Source: Blautia parvula
Lineage (GTDB): Bacteria > Bacillota > Clostridia > Lachnospirales > Lachnospiraceae
Length of the DNA: 64,000 bases
Assembly (NCBI RefSeq): GCF_020215665.1
Contig: NZ_CP084061.1
Location: 5,113,001-5,177,000 of the forward strand
Reading direction: 5' to 3'
Shown: in pieces, positions 45,830-53,616 of the stretch
Layout of the letters: every line of letters begins with the position of its first letter
How positions within the stretch are numbered: position 1 is the stretch's first letter
Notes under the pieces: model-generated
The model's input: only the letters and a program-made list of their open reading frames with translations
Told to the model about the DNA's origin: nothing
Databases searched by the model: none
Made by a program: the position numbers and the translations under genes

Positions 45830-46615
45830 ATGTCAATAAGTTTAAAAGTACAGGATAAAAACGGCTTCACACTGGCAGTAGCCCGTGGGGAGAGGGAAGT
45901 AAACCTTCCCTACTCCGCCGAATACAGAGAAGGGGACCAGATCGTTGTGGAAGCGGCTGAACTGCCGGCCTTTTACTGGCTGTCCCTGGATGATGCAAGA
46001 GGGCACTCCCTGGTTTACCTGACAGGGAATATGTGGTATAAGATACCTTTTGGGGAAAAGCGTGTCAATATGTCACCCAAGACCTTTTCCGGCAGCAAAC
46101 ACCTGATCCACATCCGCAAGGCCTATTCCTTTGAGTATGAGGCGTACAGGAACCTGGCTTTGAATATAAATGACTGCCACGGGGAGACGAACTGCTACCC
46201 CCACGCGTCAGCCAATGTGGAGACCAGAGGCGAGTCCGTCTTCGCTGCCATGAACGCCATTGACGGAATCACTGCAGCGGCCTGCCACGGAGAATGGCCG
46301 TATGAGTCCTGGGGAATCAACCAGCGTGCAGATGCTGCCATAAAACTGGAGTTTGGACGGACGGTGGAAGCTGACCGCATCATTCTTTACACAAGAGCGG
46401 ACTATCCCCACGATAACTGGTGGAAAAAGGCCACAGTCACCTTTTCTGACGGCAGCACCATGGAACTGGAGCTGAAAAAGACAGGAGAAGCCCAGGAATT
46501 TACTTTTGAGAAAAAGAAAATAGAATGGCTGCAGATAGGAGAATTGATAAAATCAGAGGAACCATCCCCATTTCCGGCACTTGTTCAGCTGGAGGTGTAT
46601 GGGACGGAGGCGTAG
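45830..46615 (+). CDS. Uncharacterised protein with discoidin-like C-terminal domain
   Basis: 261 residues, GAGGTATGAG before ATG 45830. No signal peptide, so cytoplasmic. The N-terminal about 100 residues are beta-rich (YWLSLDDARGHSLVYLTGNM; VNMSPKTFSGSKHLIHIRKA). The C-terminal part (NAIDGITAAACHGEWPYESW; ADAAIKLEFGRTVEADRIIL) looks like an F5/8-type sugar-binding sandwich, as in DUF7402-type proteins. Last gene of the kdu operon, 22 bases after the isomerase. It may bind or process a uronate-containing sugar; no active site is evident. Confidence 0.7.
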   Translation: MSISLKVQDKNGFTLAVARGEREVNLPYSAEYREGDQIVVEAAELPAFYWLSLDDARGHSLVYLTGNMWYKIPFGEKRVNMSPKTFSGSKHLIHIRKAYSFEYEAYRNLALNINDCHGETNCYPHASANVETRGESVFAAMNAIDGITAAACHGEWPYESWGINQRADAAIKLEFGRTVEADRIILYTRADYPHDNWWKKATVTFSDGSTMELELKKTGEAQEFTFEKKKIEWLQIGELIKSEEPSPFPALVQLEVYGTEA

Positions 46616-46690
46616 TTGGAAGGGGCTGTCTATTTCCCGACCAATGTCAATAAGTTAAGCCTACAGATATTGATTCAAGCCTCACTGATT

Positions 46691-46731
46691 AAATGGTCAA
46701 AAGTAGTTTTTAAGCTTTTGACCATTTTTTT
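46691..46731 (+). terminator. Terminator for the kdu operon, inside the MITE-like element
   Basis: AAATGGTCAAAAG (46691-46703) pairs with CTTTTGACCATTT (46715-46727), 13 bp, then a run of T to 46731. Confidence 0.85.
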
Positions 46732-46830
46732 GCACGACAAATAAAACAGATATCTCCTTAAATAAACGTATATTTAAGTGGCTTCGCCGCAAAATTTGAG
46801 TGATTTGTCAAGCTTTTTTTGAATTATTAC

Positions 46831-46868
46831 AAAAAAAGAGCAGGTCATACATTGTATAATCTGCTCTT
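46831..46868 (-). terminator. Terminator for the kinase/regulator operon, inside the MITE-like element
   Basis: On the minus strand AAGAGCAG (46868-46861) pairs with CTGCTCTT (46843-46836), followed by a run of T (46837-46831). Confidence 0.8.
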
Positions 46869-46936
46869 GAAGATGTTACTTTAACTTATTGACATTGATT
46901 TCCCGACAGCCCCTTTTTTCCGTAATTGAATCATTA

Positions 46937-48460
46937 TTATTTACTCATCTTCTTCACATAAGCCGAAGGCGTAAGCCCCGTACACTTCTTAAAAATCTTA
47001 CTGAAATAATAAGGCGTATTCCCGCACCCCACAAGCTGCGCCACATTCTGAATCTGCTCATTATCCCGTGTGGCCAGAATTTCTTTTGCCTTCTGCACCC
47101 GCAGTTTCATAAGAAATCCGGAAAACTTTTCCCCTGTCTCCTTTGTAAAGCACCGGCTGACATAATTTACATTCATATACAAATAATTCTCAGAGATCCA
47201 TTTCAGCGTCAGATCAGGATTGGAATAATGCTCATAGATATAGTCGATCAGCCGTGAAATAAATGGGCTGTACTGCTTGGTGTTAAAGCACTGCACCTCG
47301 GAGAGTTTATTGATATAATCGAGCACTGCGTCCGCTATACTGACCGTATCCTCCTCCTTGTGGAGCTGATACAGGAAATCCGTGATCTCCGGCAGTGTGT
47401 GGGAGGGCAGCTGTGTTCCAAGGGAAATAATAATATTATCGCAGAGCTGCAGCAGAAAGTCCTTATTGGAGATGGCGGAGAGGATTTTCCTAAGTTCCGC
47501 CACGGTTTCCTCCCTGTCCATGGCATTTTTATCCGCCAGCACAGGCACCAGACGATTTACCCGGTCTACGATCTGTCCGTAGTTAAAATTGGGAACCGCA
47601 TCCGTGCCGTCTATAAAATATAGGATGTCATACCGTTTCAGCTTTTTGATCAGCACGGTGAGCAGTGTTTTCAAGTCCGTGTATCTCATACGGCTGTATT
47701 CTACAGATACAGTCTGTCCGGGAAAATCCAGAGTCTTGAAAAAGCTGTCAAGCTGCACATAAGAGGTCTCGAAATTAGGGAAAAAGACCAGCAGGACATT
47801 CTGAATATAGACAGCGTACCGCTCCACCTCCGGCATATTTTCCCGGCAGTAGTCATCGAAACGTTCCAGGCACCTTGCCAGATTTTTCTCTTCTAGATAA
47901 TAGACGCTACAGAACTGATAAGGTACATCTGTCAGGTTGATGTAATGCTCGTACAGGTCAAAAAAGGTATCTGCCACCTGCGTATTGGAGATCCCTTCAC
48001 GTATCATATTCCGAATCAAGGTCTTGTGCAGATTGTGGAAGGCCCGACTGTCATGCTCCGGCTTTATATCCCCTGCAAATGCAATCTTATAGTAATCCTT
48101 TGTGACCTCTTGAATACAGTCAATGATCTGCGTCTCCGTGCAGGGCTTCAGCAGATAGTGCTGGACGCCGCATTTCATAGCTCTTTTCGCATATTCAAAT
48201 TCTCCGTATCCGGAGAGGATCACAAACTGTGTGCATAAATCCGTGCGGTTGATCCTCTCAATCAGTTCCAGGCCTGAGATACCGGGCATCCGGATATCTG
48301 TTATCACGATATCCGGGCATTCATCCAGAATGGTGTGATAGGCTTCCACACCATCGGTACAGGTTCCGACAAGCTGGATATTGTAAGATTTCCAGTCAAT
48401 GATATTGGCGATGGCCTGGCAGATCATTTCCTCGTCGTCCACGATCAGTAATTTTAACAT
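46937..48460 (-). CDS. YesN-type response regulator, long form
   Basis: 507 residues from ATG 48460 with AGAGGAGAG upstream. Receiver domain at 1-120 (LKLLIVDDEEMICQAIANII; phosphoacceptor in DIVITDIRMPGISGLEL; LLKPCTETQ), a middle domain of about 270 residues, and an AraC domain at the C-terminus (ENYLYMNVNYVSRCFTKETG; CGNTPYYFSKIFKKCTGLTP). Overlaps the kinase gene by 7 bases. Divergent from the importer at 50.5 kb, which it probably activates. Confidence 0.95.
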   Translation of the reverse strand: MLKLLIVDDEEMICQAIANIIDWKSYNIQLVGTCTDGVEAYHTILDECPDIVITDIRMPGISGLELIERINRTDLCTQFVILSGYGEFEYAKRAMKCGVQHYLLKPCTETQIIDCIQEVTKDYYKIAFAGDIKPEHDSRAFHNLHKTLIRNMIREGISNTQVADTFFDLYEHYINLTDVPYQFCSVYYLEEKNLARCLERFDDYCRENMPEVERYAVYIQNVLLVFFPNFETSYVQLDSFFKTLDFPGQTVSVEYSRMRYTDLKTLLTVLIKKLKRYDILYFIDGTDAVPNFNYGQIVDRVNRLVPVLADKNAMDREETVAELRKILSAISNKDFLLQLCDNIIISLGTQLPSHTLPEITDFLYQLHKEEDTVSIADAVLDYINKLSEVQCFNTKQYSPFISRLIDYIYEHYSNPDLTLKWISENYLYMNVNYVSRCFTKETGEKFSGFLMKLRVQKAKEILATRDNEQIQNVAQLVGCGNTPYYFSKIFKKCTGLTPSAYVKKMSK

Positions 48461-50232
48461 GGCTTGCTCTCCTCTTTCTGTGTACAGGGAATGCGTATCT
48501 CCGCTGCCGCGCATTCCTCGTAAGTCTCTTCGTCTTCTATCGTATATAAACGCAGTCCGTAGGCACTGCCGTAAGTCATCTGTATCCGCTTATGGATATT
48601 CAGGATTCCGATTCCGAATCCATGGGGCTGTATCTCTCCGTCCAGCAGCTTCTCCATGAAATTTTCCTCGAAGGAGGAACCTGTATTCATGATCTTCAGA
48701 ATCAATGTGCCGTCCTCTGTCCGTGAAGTGATGGTAATATAACAGGTTTCGGAGGATTCTTCCAGTCCGTAGCGTATGGCATTTTCAAGCAGCGGCTGCA
48801 GAGTAAATTTGGGAATGGGAATGTCCAGAAGGCTCTCAGGAATATCCACAGAGAAATCCAGCCGTTTCTGATAGCGTATTTTCTGTATGATAATATAATT
48901 GTCCACAAGGGTCAGTTCCCGGCGCAGTGTGAAATCCCTGGAATTGTTGCCAAGGGACAGGCGCAGCAGATTGCCGAGGGCTGTGGTGATTCGGGAAATC
49001 TCTTCTGATTTGATCATGCGTGCCCGCCAGTTGATGGAATCCAGGGTATTGTACAGAAAGTGGGGGTCCATCTGGCTCTCCATTGCCTTGATCTGCGCCT
49101 CTTTTTTCAGCAGTTCGTTGATGTAATTCTCATTGATCAGAGTATTGATCTTTTCCACCATGGTGTCGAAATTTTTGTAGAGAAGCCCTATCTCGTCCTG
49201 CCGGTATTCTATCGGGGGCACGGCAATCTCATATTTTCCTTCTCCGAACTGTTTCATATTCTCGATCAGCCGGTCAAAATGCCTGAATAGGGCAAAGACC
49301 AGTTTGGTGCTGAAAATCCCCACCAGTATCACAGCCAATACCATGATGAGGAAAAAGGACTGGCTGGAAAGGGTGATAGCCTGGTAGATGGAATTGTAGG
49401 AGACAGTACAGATGTAATTCCATCCATAGGTGGGGATCAGACCGCTTACCGCAAACAGTTTTTCATGTTTCAGGGTGACCACATCATAATCCCCCCGCAG
49501 TTTTTCATACAGCTCTGCGGATTCTTTGCGGGACAGCGCACTGTCGTTGAAGATGAGGCTGTTGTCATCGTACAGATAATAAGAAATATCCTCAAATTCC
49601 GTGCTGGCCTCCGTGGTTGCGGATATGAACGCATTCATATCTATATTTATAATAAGTACACCCAGAGTATCCAGGCTGAGCCCTTCTATTTTACGCAGTT
49701 CTTTCACTAAGAAAATACCGTGGTCAGGTCCGTAGTCCGTGACAGTCACCGTTGCGCCCTGGTTGTCATAGGCTGTCCGCTTCAGTTTACTGCGCACAGA
49801 ATCCGGCACTGTCTGAAATTTCCGGTTGGAGGTACTGATAACGTCATCCCCCTGCATCACGGAAATATAAGAGATGGCGTCACTGTTGAAAATAAAGAAA
49901 TAATCACACAGTGTGGAATATACCTGGTTGAAACAGAGCTGTTTTTCCGAATTCTGTGTGCTTTTGCCTGACCGGTCCAGACTTTCCTGTATGGTCTGGT
50001 TGGCCAGTATGGAGTCTACGATCGTATCTATGTATTTTAACTGGTCAGAAATCTCCAGGGCGGAGTCTGTAAGGGAAGCCGCTATGGAATTATACAGTTT
50101 CTTTTCATAAGAATTGGATACAAACTCCAGACTGACAATACCTGCCAGAAACAGGACCAGAAATCCTGTCAGGATAACAGCCAGAATTTTATGTTTCAGG
50201 GACATGCTTTGTAATCTTCCCATTTTTTTCAT
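48454..50232 (-). CDS. YesM-type sensor histidine kinase
   Basis: 592 residues. Membrane segment near residue 15-35 (ILAVILTGFLVLFLAGIVSL), an extracellular sensor of about 250 residues, second segment (FFLIMVLAVILVGIFSTKLV), HAMP-like part, phosphorylation site QMDPHFLYNTLDSINWRA and ATPase motifs (LQPLLENAIRYGLEE; HGFGIGILNIHKRIQMTYG). Partner of the 507-residue regulator. It faces the divergent SBP/permease operon, so it probably senses that importer's substrate or the binding protein itself. Confidence 0.94.
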   Translation of the reverse strand: MKKMGRLQSMSLKHKILAVILTGFLVLFLAGIVSLEFVSNSYEKKLYNSIAASLTDSALEISDQLKYIDTIVDSILANQTIQESLDRSGKSTQNSEKQLCFNQVYSTLCDYFFIFNSDAISYISVMQGDDVISTSNRKFQTVPDSVRSKLKRTAYDNQGATVTVTDYGPDHGIFLVKELRKIEGLSLDTLGVLIINIDMNAFISATTEASTEFEDISYYLYDDNSLIFNDSALSRKESAELYEKLRGDYDVVTLKHEKLFAVSGLIPTYGWNYICTVSYNSIYQAITLSSQSFFLIMVLAVILVGIFSTKLVFALFRHFDRLIENMKQFGEGKYEIAVPPIEYRQDEIGLLYKNFDTMVEKINTLINENYINELLKKEAQIKAMESQMDPHFLYNTLDSINWRARMIKSEEISRITTALGNLLRLSLGNNSRDFTLRRELTLVDNYIIIQKIRYQKRLDFSVDIPESLLDIPIPKFTLQPLLENAIRYGLEESSETCYITITSRTEDGTLILKIMNTGSSFEENFMEKLLDGEIQPHGFGIGILNIHKRIQMTYGSAYGLRLYTIEDEETYEECAAAEIRIPCTQKEESKPC

Positions 50233-50266
50233 GGTTTACGCCCTTCTTATATGTAATGATAAAAAA

Positions 50267-50295
50267 ATTATATTAAAATAAAAGTAAAAGCGCAA
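50267..50295 (-). promoter_or_regulatory. Promoter of the kinase/regulator operon
   Basis: On the minus strand TTGCGC (50295-50290) and TATAAT (50272-50267) with a 17-bp spacer, 35 bases before the kinase start. Confidence 0.75.
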
Positions 50296-50398
50296 TTGAT
50301 TTGCCCGGAAAAAATGTGGGAAGTCAATTTTTTACAGGTAAAGTAATTTTTTTGCGGACGCAGGTATGTTTTTTGAGCGCAGAAGTAAGTTTTATCAA

Positions 50399-50429
50399 TT
50401 TTCATCCGGGGGAAACCATTATATAATGG
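50399..50429 (+). promoter_or_regulatory. Promoter and palindrome of the second importer operon
   Basis: TTTTCA (50399-50404) and TATAAT (50422-50427) with a 17-bp spacer. CCATTATATAATGG (50416-50429), a perfect 14-bp palindrome, covers the -10 and may bind a repressor. The weak -35 fits activation by the adjacent AraC-type regulator. Confidence 0.6.
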
Positions 50430-50476
50430 GTTACATCAAGAGGAGCTTCTCAAAAGAAAATATGGAGGAAAAACAG

Positions 50477-51787
50477 GTGAAGAGGAAATTTTTAAAAAGA
50501 GCAGCAGCAGTGGCACTGGCATGTGCGCTGGCAGCAGTTTCCATGACAGCATGCGGATCAGATAAGGGCGGAAACGGAAGTAAAGAGGAAGCAGCGTCAG
50601 GGGAACTGACCATGGCCTGGTGGGGAAACCAGGTAAGAAATGAGCGTACACAGCAGGTGCTGGATAAATATAAAGAGGAAGAGGGAACCACAGTCAAAGG
50701 ACAGTTTTTCCAGTGGGACGATTACTGGAGTAAAATGGCTACTTCAGCCGCAGGCAAAAAAATGCCGGACATCATTCAGATGGATATGTCATACCTGCAG
50801 CAGTACGTAGACAAGAGCCAGCTATTAGATCTGACACCATATATTGAAGACGGAACCCTGGATACCTCCAATCTGTCTGAGGACGCGATCAACATGGGCA
50901 AGGTAGGAGACAAGATTTACGGTGTTGCATCCGGAACCAGTTCTTCCTGTATGTTCTATAATAAAACACTGCTTGATGAACTGGGGATTACTGTAAAGGA
51001 CAATATGACTCTGGATGAGTTCATTGAGATCGCGAAACAGGTTTATGAGAAATCAGGCTACCGTGCAAACCTGATCCACTACGGAATGTACATGGAAGTT
51101 TACGCAAGGGCAAATGATATCCAGGTGGTTGACAAGCTTGGCGGCAAGAGCGCAGAGGATTATGTGGATTACTTTAAAATCTCTGAGAACGGTGTAAAAG
51201 AAGGATGGCACATCTCCCCGAGTCAGGCTGCCGATACAGCCAGTGTGGAGGAGGACCCCATGGTATACGGCTCCAATCCTGATAACATGACATGGTGTAC
51301 CATCAACGGCTCTGCCATGCTGACCGCTTACCAGACAGCAGCTCCGGAGGGAACCGATATAGCCATCACAACAATTCCTTCCACAGACCCGAAAAAATCA
51401 AACTATGTAAAACCCAGTATGTATTATTGTGTGAGCGCTGATACCAAGAACCCGGAAGAGGCAGTGAAGGTATTGAATTACTTTACAAACTCTTCAGAAG
51501 CTTACAAGATTCTTCTTGCAGAGAGAGGTATCCCGGTATCCAGCAAGATCGCTGAGGAGATCATGCCTCTGCTGAGCCAGGAAGACCAGGAAAATGCTGC
51601 ATTCATCACAGATGTCATCACTCCGAATTCCAGTGCACTGCCTCCTCTGGCACCGGAGGGAACCAGTGAGGCCCAGGATCTGTTAAGGAAACTGGAAGAG
51701 AAGGTGAAATACGGGGAATATACTTCCGAGAAGGCTGCGGAGGAATATTTCAACAGCGCAAACGAAATTTACGCGGAACATCAATAA
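50477..51787 (+). CDS. Solute-binding lipoprotein of the second importer
   Basis: 436 residues from GTG 50477, with GGAGG 9 bases upstream; the ATG at 50462 overlaps that site. Signal peptide with lipobox AAVSMTACGS, Cys near 29. Family 1 sugar-binding features: EEGTTVKGQFFQWDDYWSKM, MPDIIQMDMSYLQQYVDKSQ. Partner of the two permeases that follow. The GH105 and GH67 genes downstream suggest uronic-acid-bearing oligosaccharides such as glucuronoxylan or rhamnogalacturonan fragments. Confidence 0.93.
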   Translation: MKRKFLKRAAAVALACALAAVSMTACGSDKGGNGSKEEAASGELTMAWWGNQVRNERTQQVLDKYKEEEGTTVKGQFFQWDDYWSKMATSAAGKKMPDIIQMDMSYLQQYVDKSQLLDLTPYIEDGTLDTSNLSEDAINMGKVGDKIYGVASGTSSSCMFYNKTLLDELGITVKDNMTLDEFIEIAKQVYEKSGYRANLIHYGMYMEVYARANDIQVVDKLGGKSAEDYVDYFKISENGVKEGWHISPSQAADTASVEEDPMVYGSNPDNMTWCTINGSAMLTAYQTAAPEGTDIAITTIPSTDPKKSNYVKPSMYYCVSADTKNPEEAVKVLNYFTNSSEAYKILLAERGIPVSSKIAEEIMPLLSQEDQENAAFITDVITPNSSALPPLAPEGTSEAQDLLRKLEEKVKYGEYTSEKAAEEYFNSANEIYAEHQ

Positions 51788-51793
51788 ATAATC

Positions 51794-51832
51794 AGGGCTG
51801 CTGTAGTCTTTTGGACGGCGGCAGCCCTTTTT
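51794..51832 (+). terminator. Partial terminator between binding protein and permeases
   Basis: AGGGCTGC (51794-51801) pairs with GCAGCCCT (51821-51828), then five T residues. Placed inside the operon, it would give more binding protein than permease. Confidence 0.75.
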
Positions 51833-51857
51833 CTGCCTTTGGAAAGGAGAGAAGATT

Positions 51858-52763
51858 TTGAAACCTACTAGCAAAAGATTATATAAGTTTTTAAATAAGG
51901 AAAAGACAGCGGGAGTTGTGTTCTGTCTTCCTTTTATTATAGGATTTCTGGTGTTTTTGATCATACCTATGGGAATCTCTTTTTATTACTCGCTCTGTGA
52001 CTACGACATTCTGTCACCGCCGGAGTTTGTGGGACTGAAAAATTACATAGATATGTTTACAAATGATGAAGTGTTCTGGCATTCCATCAAGGCCACCCTT
52101 TATTTCGCGCTGGTGTCTGTGCCGCTGAGGCTTATTTTTGCCCTTTTGGTGGCAATGATACTGGTGAAACCCACAAAGGCTACGGGATTTTACCGTGCAG
52201 CCTACTATCTGCCCTCCATCATCGGCGGTTCAGTGGCTGTAGCTATTTTATGGAAGAGAATGTTCGCACCCGACGGTGTTGTGAACAGCATTCTCGGAAT
52301 ATTCGGGATTGACACCAACTTTGCATGGCTCAGTGACACCAGAACAGCGATCTGGACACTGATTCTGCTGGCTGTCTGGCAGTTTGGTTCTTCCATGCTG
52401 ATCTTCCTGTCCGCATTAAAACAGATTCCGAAATCTCTGTATGAGGCAGCAGACGTGGACGGCGCGGGCAAGGTGACAAAGTTCTTCCGTGTTACCCTGC
52501 CGCTTCTGACTCCCACGATCTTCTTCAATCTGGTTATGCAGATGATCAACGGATTCCTGGCATTTACACAGAGTTTGATCATCACACAGGGAAAACCAAT
52601 GGATACCACTTTATTCTACGCGGTGTACATGTATCAGCAGTCCTTCTCCTTCAGCAAATCCGGTTATGCTTCCGCAATGGCATGGGTTATGCTGGGAATT
52701 ATTGCAGTGATAACATTTGTGTTATTTAAGACCAAAAAATATTGGGTATATGAACAGGGGTGA
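51858..52763 (+). CDS. ABC sugar importer permease, MalF/UgpA type
   Basis: 301 residues from TTG 51858 with GGAAAGGAGAG upstream. Six membrane segments, the first FIIGFLVFLIIPMGISFYYS. EAA loop YEAADVDGAGKVTKFFRVTL near 197. Pairs with the next permease, which starts 4 bases later. No ATPase gene in the operon. Confidence 0.93.
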   Translation: MKPTSKRLYKFLNKEKTAGVVFCLPFIIGFLVFLIIPMGISFYYSLCDYDILSPPEFVGLKNYIDMFTNDEVFWHSIKATLYFALVSVPLRLIFALLVAMILVKPTKATGFYRAAYYLPSIIGGSVAVAILWKRMFAPDGVVNSILGIFGIDTNFAWLSDTRTAIWTLILLAVWQFGSSMLIFLSALKQIPKSLYEAADVDGAGKVTKFFRVTLPLLTPTIFFNLVMQMINGFLAFTQSLIITQGKPMDTTLFYAVYMYQQSFSFSKSGYASAMAWVMLGIIAVITFVLFKTKKYWVYEQG

Positions 52764-52767
52764 GATT

Positions 52768-53610
52768 GTGAAAACGAAGAATATAAGAACAGTTGTCTAT
52801 CATGTTTTAGTCTGCGGTTTCGGATTAGCCATGCTGTATCCGCTCTGCTGGATGTTCATGAGCTCTTTTAAGGAAACCAGTACCATATTTACAACAGCGG
52901 GAAGCCTGATCCCTGAGAAATTCACACTGGAGAATTATGCCAATGGCTGGAGAGGATTTGCAGGCGTATCCTTTGGCACATTTTTTAAAAACTCTCTTTT
53001 CATAGCAGTTGTGGGAACCATAGGAACCCTGGCATCTTCCGCATGTGTGGCATACGGATTTGCCAGATGTCAGTTCAGGGGCAAGAAGATCTTATTCGGC
53101 GCCATGCTGGCGTCTATGATGCTGCCGGGACAGATCCTTATGGTGCCCCAGTATCTGTGGTATGAAAAACTGGGCTGGGTCGGCAGTTTTTCTCCCCTTA
53201 TTATTCCGTTTTTCTTTGCCATCCAGGGATTTTTTGTATATCTTATGATGAACTTTATAGAGGGTATCCCTACAGAGCTGGATGAGGCAGCCAAAATTGA
53301 CGGCTGTTCCTATTACGGGATCTTCTTCCGTATTATTTTGCCGCTGATGGCTCCGTCACTGATCACAGGCGGTATCTTTTCCTTTATGTGGAGATGGGAT
53401 GACTTTATGTCAGCGCTGCTCTATATCAATGATGCTGCCATGTATCCGGTTGCCCTGGCGCTGAAACTGTTCTGCGATCCCGGCTCCTCCTCGGACTATG
53501 GCGCAATGTTCGCAATGGCGACTCTCTCCATCGTGCCTATTGTACTGATCTTCATTTTCTTCCAGAAATATCTGGTAGACGGAATTGCAACCTCCGGATT
53601 AAAGGGATGA
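52768..53610 (+). CDS. ABC sugar importer permease, MalG/UgpE type
   Basis: 280 residues from GTG 52768, 4 bases after the previous stop. Six membrane segments; EAA loop DEAAKIDGCSYYGIFFRIIL near 170; ends in QKYLVDGIATSGLKG, typical of the family. Forms the heterodimeric channel with the upstream permease; GH105 follows after 6 bases. Confidence 0.93.
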   Translation: MKTKNIRTVVYHVLVCGFGLAMLYPLCWMFMSSFKETSTIFTTAGSLIPEKFTLENYANGWRGFAGVSFGTFFKNSLFIAVVGTIGTLASSACVAYGFARCQFRGKKILFGAMLASMMLPGQILMVPQYLWYEKLGWVGSFSPLIIPFFFAIQGFFVYLMMNFIEGIPTELDEAAKIDGCSYYGIFFRIILPLMAPSLITGGIFSFMWRWDDFMSALLYINDAAMYPVALALKLFCDPGSSSDYGAMFAMATLSIVPIVLIFIFFQKYLVDGIATSGLKG

Positions 53611-53616
53611 TAATAT

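Larger units (their letters stand above)
46620..46915. mobile_element. MITE-like element with imperfect terminal inverted repeats
   Basis: About 296 bases without a coding frame. Left end GGGGCTGTC (46622-46630) plus AATGTCAATAAGTTAA (46643-46658); right end TTAACTTATTGACATT (46881-46896) plus GACAGCCCC (46905-46913), the reverse complements. Between these blocks the left arm has TATTTCCCGACC where the right arm complement has GGGAAATC, as if a small segment were inverted. No target duplication is clear. The inside holds two opposed terminators. It sits between two converging operons, and no transposase is in the window. Confidence 0.7.
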
